Shown here in pieces: positions 61,619-64,000 of a stretch of 64,000 bases of DNA. The DNA comes from Pseudothermotoga sp. (GTDB lineage: Bacteria > Thermotogota > Thermotogae > Thermotogales > DSM-5069): assembly GCA_025060105.1 (NCBI GenBank), contig JANXCS010000004.1, positions 62,001 to 126,000 of the forward strand, written 5' to 3'. Under the pieces are notes generated by a model. The model ran no database searches, was not told the DNA's origin, and saw only the letters and a program-made list of their open reading frames with translations. The position numbers and the translations under genes were made by a program. Position 1 is the stretch's first letter, and the number at the start of each line of letters is the position of its first letter.

Positions 61619-63268
61619 TCAATCTGACTTAGTCATTACAAGCAGTGAAACGGGAACGGCTCTGGTCCAGCCGGTTGGAGTCCTACTCACTATCTTATCT
61701 TTGATGACCATAACAGAAGAACTGCCCCCGTCGAAGTTCATGGCCGAGTAGAATCCTTTACTCATGCAGAAATCAACCAATTCGTCGTAGTTGACACCTC
61801 CAGAGTTGCTTTGATCGTTGATGACCACGACTGCGACCTTTCCGTCACGAGTCGTAGCTATGAGCGTCCTGGTTGCGTTCGCCCTCGCAATGTTACCTCC
61901 GTAACGGTTTTTCTCTTGATTTCGATCTGGTATGGGTGCTCCTTGGTAGAGCAACAAAGGCCCGGCCTCAATCGCATGTTTTATCCTGTAAGGAAAGTTT
62001 GTATTGATAACGTATTCAACAGGATCGCCGGCTTTCACCTCCTGCAAGTACCTTTCGTACTTGGAAGAAATGGCCAGCACGAATCCCTTCTCTGGTGCCT
62101 TCCCAACCCACCCTCTCGATATAACTTTGCCGTTCTCGACCACAAAATAGAGAGTGTCGTCTCTCCTGGGTATTTGGAGACCAAATTCCCTCGTGAATAT
62201 CAACACCTCGCCTTGAGCTACGGTGTTGACACCCTTCACGATGAACAGGAGCTGACCTACTCGCACGTTCAGATCAAAATAGAACCTTTCTATATGTACA
62301 GTCCCAGCGTAAGTGTAAACGAAGATTGGTCTCTCACCGTACGGAGTTTGCAAGATCTTACCATCGATGATCAGTAACCCGATTGGAATTCCAGTTCCAG
62401 GGTCAAAGTAGCTCGCATTCACACCCGCCACTGCGCTGTTCTTGGCAACCATGATTTCCACGCTCTCCATGGTACCGATGCCTGAGGAACTTATGGCTGG
62501 CTTAAGTTCAACGATACTTGGATCTATCCAAAGGTAATTCACCAAAACCTCTTTGTTGCCAATACGTTCAGTTGTCTGCTGCCAATACACACCGTTCGCG
62601 AGCCATTCTCTCCCAAGCATTGGCATTCTCAGCTCAAAAACCAGCACACTCGGCTCCAGTTTTGTGACTATCACAGGCTCGACATCGACGGCCAAATCGA
62701 GTTCCACCTTGACTGAATTTTCACCACTCGTTATCTTCACAGGTTCTACACTGATTGCAGAGCTCACGCAAGGCGCGATCTCGACCGTTAGTCTCCCCTT
62801 CGAAGTACGTACTGCGATCATGTGTTCCGACACGAAACCTACAAAATTCAATTTGAGTTGATTTTTCTCAAAGGTGACGGACCTGAGGATCGGTACAGCG
62901 TCCAACAGTGCCATGTAGCCCGGAGCCGTTCTGTAGAGTTTTAGGTCGAGGATCTTCTGCAGAGTTTCTATTTTGATGAGAACTTTTTTTCCATCGAATC
63001 GTGCGGATTTCTCATATAAGTCCAGAAAATCCACCGTGACGTTCCCATCGCTGGTGATGAGGATGATCTTCTTTTCGAAAATCAAATAAGCTCGACCAGA
63101 CCTTTCCGATAGAACGAAAGTCAACCCCAACTTCTCAAGCTCTTTCACCTCAACAAATCCACCTGATTCCTCCAAAGAAACAAACTTCCCTTGAAACCCC
63201 ACTAAAACTTGCGCCACAACTAAACAAGAAACAGATAAGAGAATTGATAGAAGCAACGTAACCTTCAT
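61619..63268 (-). CDS. Exported protein with phosphodiester glycosidase (NAGPA) domain
   Basis: A 549-residue secreted protein. Signal peptide (LLLSILLSVSCLVVA); residues 20-110 look like a copper-amine-oxidase-N type repeat module (VEVKELEKLGLTFVLSERSG); an AMIN-like beta region lies about 120-215; and the C-terminal 300 residues form a NAGPA/DUF2233 domain with NASYFDPGTGIPIGLLI, ARANATRTLIATT and the end motif MNFDGGSSSVMVI. Related domains act on sugar phosphodiesters of the cell wall or surface polymers. It overlaps the phosphorylase gene by 4 bases. Confidence 0.85.
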   Translation of the reverse strand: MKVTLLLSILLSVSCLVVAQVLVGFQGKFVSLEESGGFVEVKELEKLGLTFVLSERSGRAYLIFEKKIILITSDGNVTVDFLDLYEKSARFDGKKVLIKIETLQKILDLKLYRTAPGYMALLDAVPILRSVTFEKNQLKLNFVGFVSEHMIAVRTSKGRLTVEIAPCVSSAISVEPVKITSGENSVKVELDLAVDVEPVIVTKLEPSVLVFELRMPMLGREWLANGVYWQQTTERIGNKEVLVNYLWIDPSIVELKPAISSSGIGTMESVEIMVAKNSAVAGVNASYFDPGTGIPIGLLIIDGKILQTPYGERPIFVYTYAGTVHIERFYFDLNVRVGQLLFIVKGVNTVAQGEVLIFTREFGLQIPRRDDTLYFVVENGKVISRGWVGKAPEKGFVLAISSKYERYLQEVKAGDPVEYVINTNFPYRIKHAIEAGPLLLYQGAPIPDRNQEKNRYGGNIARANATRTLIATTRDGKVAVVVINDQSNSGGVNYDELVDFCMSKGFYSAMNFDGGSSSVMVIKDKIVSRTPTGWTRAVPVSLLVMTKSD

Positions 63269-64000
63269 TCGATCACCTCTAAAACGACCGGTGGTATTTC
63301 TGAAGATCGCTCTGAAAACTCGTACGCGGACTTGACGAGTTCTAGAGCGGTCATCAAATCACTCTTGTTCGAGTAATACAGTCTCGCTATCACGTCACCA
63401 GCGTTGACCCAATCTGACACTTTCTTCACCAGTTCTATACCAACTGAATGGTCTATATCGTCCTCCTTCTTCGTCCTTCCCCCACCCAGCATCACACAAG
63501 CTCTTCCAATGGCCTCGGCATCCAGTTGTACGATGTAACCAGCACGCTCAGCTTTCAGATCGATAATTCTCTCGCTAACAGGCAATCGGTCTGGTTCATC
63601 CACAACTTTGGGATCACCACCTTGATACTCAATGAACTTTTTGAACAACATCAATGGTTTGCCAGAGCAAACCATCCGTTCGATGTCATCCTCAGTAACT
63701 TTGATCCCAGCCAAGTCCAGCATCTCTTTGACAATAACATAGGAGAGTTTCATTACATCGGTTGGACCGTTCCCTTTCAAACACTCGATGGCTTCGATCA
63801 CTTCTAGAGAATTCCCAACCATCCGTCCCAGAGGCTGATCCATGTTGGAGATGACCGCTTTCGCTTTTCTACCACTTCGTTTGATTATATCTATCATCAG
63901 ACGAGCGAGGGCTTCAGCCTGCTGTAGATTCTTCATGAACGCTCCCCGCCCGACCTTAACGTCGAACAATATCGCGTCCGCTCCCGCCGCAAGTTTCTTA
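63265..64000 (-). CDS. Pyrimidine-nucleoside (thymidine) phosphorylase, 5' end beyond window
   Basis: The C-terminal 244 residues of a class II nucleoside phosphorylase; the frame is still open at the right edge (KKLAAGADAILFDVKVGRGA). Visible signatures are NMDQPLGRMVGNSLEV, then LDAEAIGRACVMLGGGRTKKEDDIDHSVG and AGDVIARLYY near the end. It breaks uridine, thymidine or deoxyuridine into base and pentose 1-phosphate. Together with the BMP-type transporter this suggests nucleoside salvage. The phosphoribosyl-binding N-terminal part is not in view. Confidence 0.95.
   Translation of the reverse strand, partial: KKLAAGADAILFDVKVGRGAFMKNLQQAEALARLMIDIIKRSGRKAKAVISNMDQPLGRMVGNSLEVIEAIECLKGNGPTDVMKLSYVIVKEMLDLAGIKVTEDDIERMVCSGKPLMLFKKFIEYQGGDPKVVDEPDRLPVSERIIDLKAERAGYIVQLDAEAIGRACVMLGGGRTKKEDDIDHSVGIELVKKVSDWVNAGDVIARLYYSNKSDLMTALELVKSAYEFSERSSEIPPVVLEVIE

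Overview
The window is a gene-dense bacterial chromosome segment with almost no intergenic space; most neighbours overlap by 4-30 bases. It looks like a member of the Thermotogales, probably closer to Pseudothermotoga than to Thermotoga maritima (an inference from gene content only). Three things point there: the gyrB-ftsA-ftsZ-secretion ATPase order, a gap-pgk-tpi cluster in which tpi sits in the -1 frame behind an A9 run as in the T. maritima PGK-TIM fusion, and a compact second DNA polymerase alpha. TTG and GTG starts are frequent, and at least one gene (mutS2) can only be read from an AUA codon.

Layout. 1-13.2 kb (+): one long run with an aminotransferase, a DUF721 protein, gyrB, a short FtsQ-like protein, ftsA, ftsZ, a pilB/gspE ATPase, an anchored beta-sandwich repeat protein, mutS2 and a second FtsA-fold protein with beta-grasp-like repeats. 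13.2-20.3 kb (-): an unknown membrane protein, a BMP/PnrA-type nucleoside ABC transporter and a small envelope protein, divergent from a BTAD-type regulator at 20.4 kb. 21.5-24.7 kb: a zinc-ribbon/MshEN-like protein, then a BtuFCD cobalamin transporter under a cobalamin riboswitch. 24.6-28.2 kb (-): a four-gene set (UbiA/DPPR-synthase-like prenyltransferase, small EamA/SMR-type transporter, DUF362 protein, polytopic membrane protein) that I read as a possible lipid-linked pentose pathway. 28.3-29.7 kb (-): a lone Phd/YefM antitoxin followed by an MsmK/UgpC-type sugar ABC ATPase.

29.8-37.4 kb (+): a histidine kinase, an HDOD protein, rbfA, truB, a RibF without a recognisable riboflavin kinase domain, a HerA-type ATPase and an amidohydrolase. 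Then a tRNA-Thr(GGT) on the minus strand and an AT-rich spacer before an HD-GYP protein. 38.7-47.2 kb (-): a nine-gene block with a DUF2344 protein, response regulator, SpoIIE-type phosphatase, YebC protein, envelope protein, CheR, LspA, RluD and DnaE. 47.3-52.1 kb: an HD phosphohydrolase, DUF1385 protein, OmpR/HK two-component pair and lytic transglycosylase. 52.1-57.0 kb (+): dnaX, ybaB, gap, pgk, tpi. 57.0-64.0 kb (-): pyrimidine-nucleoside phosphorylase (cut by the window edge), a phosphodiester-glycosidase-domain protein, an EF-G-like GTPase, a YlxP-like protein, YqeK, an anchored protein, a glutaredoxin and a ComB-like phosphatase.

I see no insertion sequence, prophage or CRISPR array. 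The points most worth following are the AUA start of mutS2, the pgk/tpi recoding site, the UbiA-SMR-DUF362 set, the lone antitoxin in front of msmK, and several trimmed housekeeping proteins (FtsQ without POTRA, RibF without kinase, DnaE with a ruined PHP domain).
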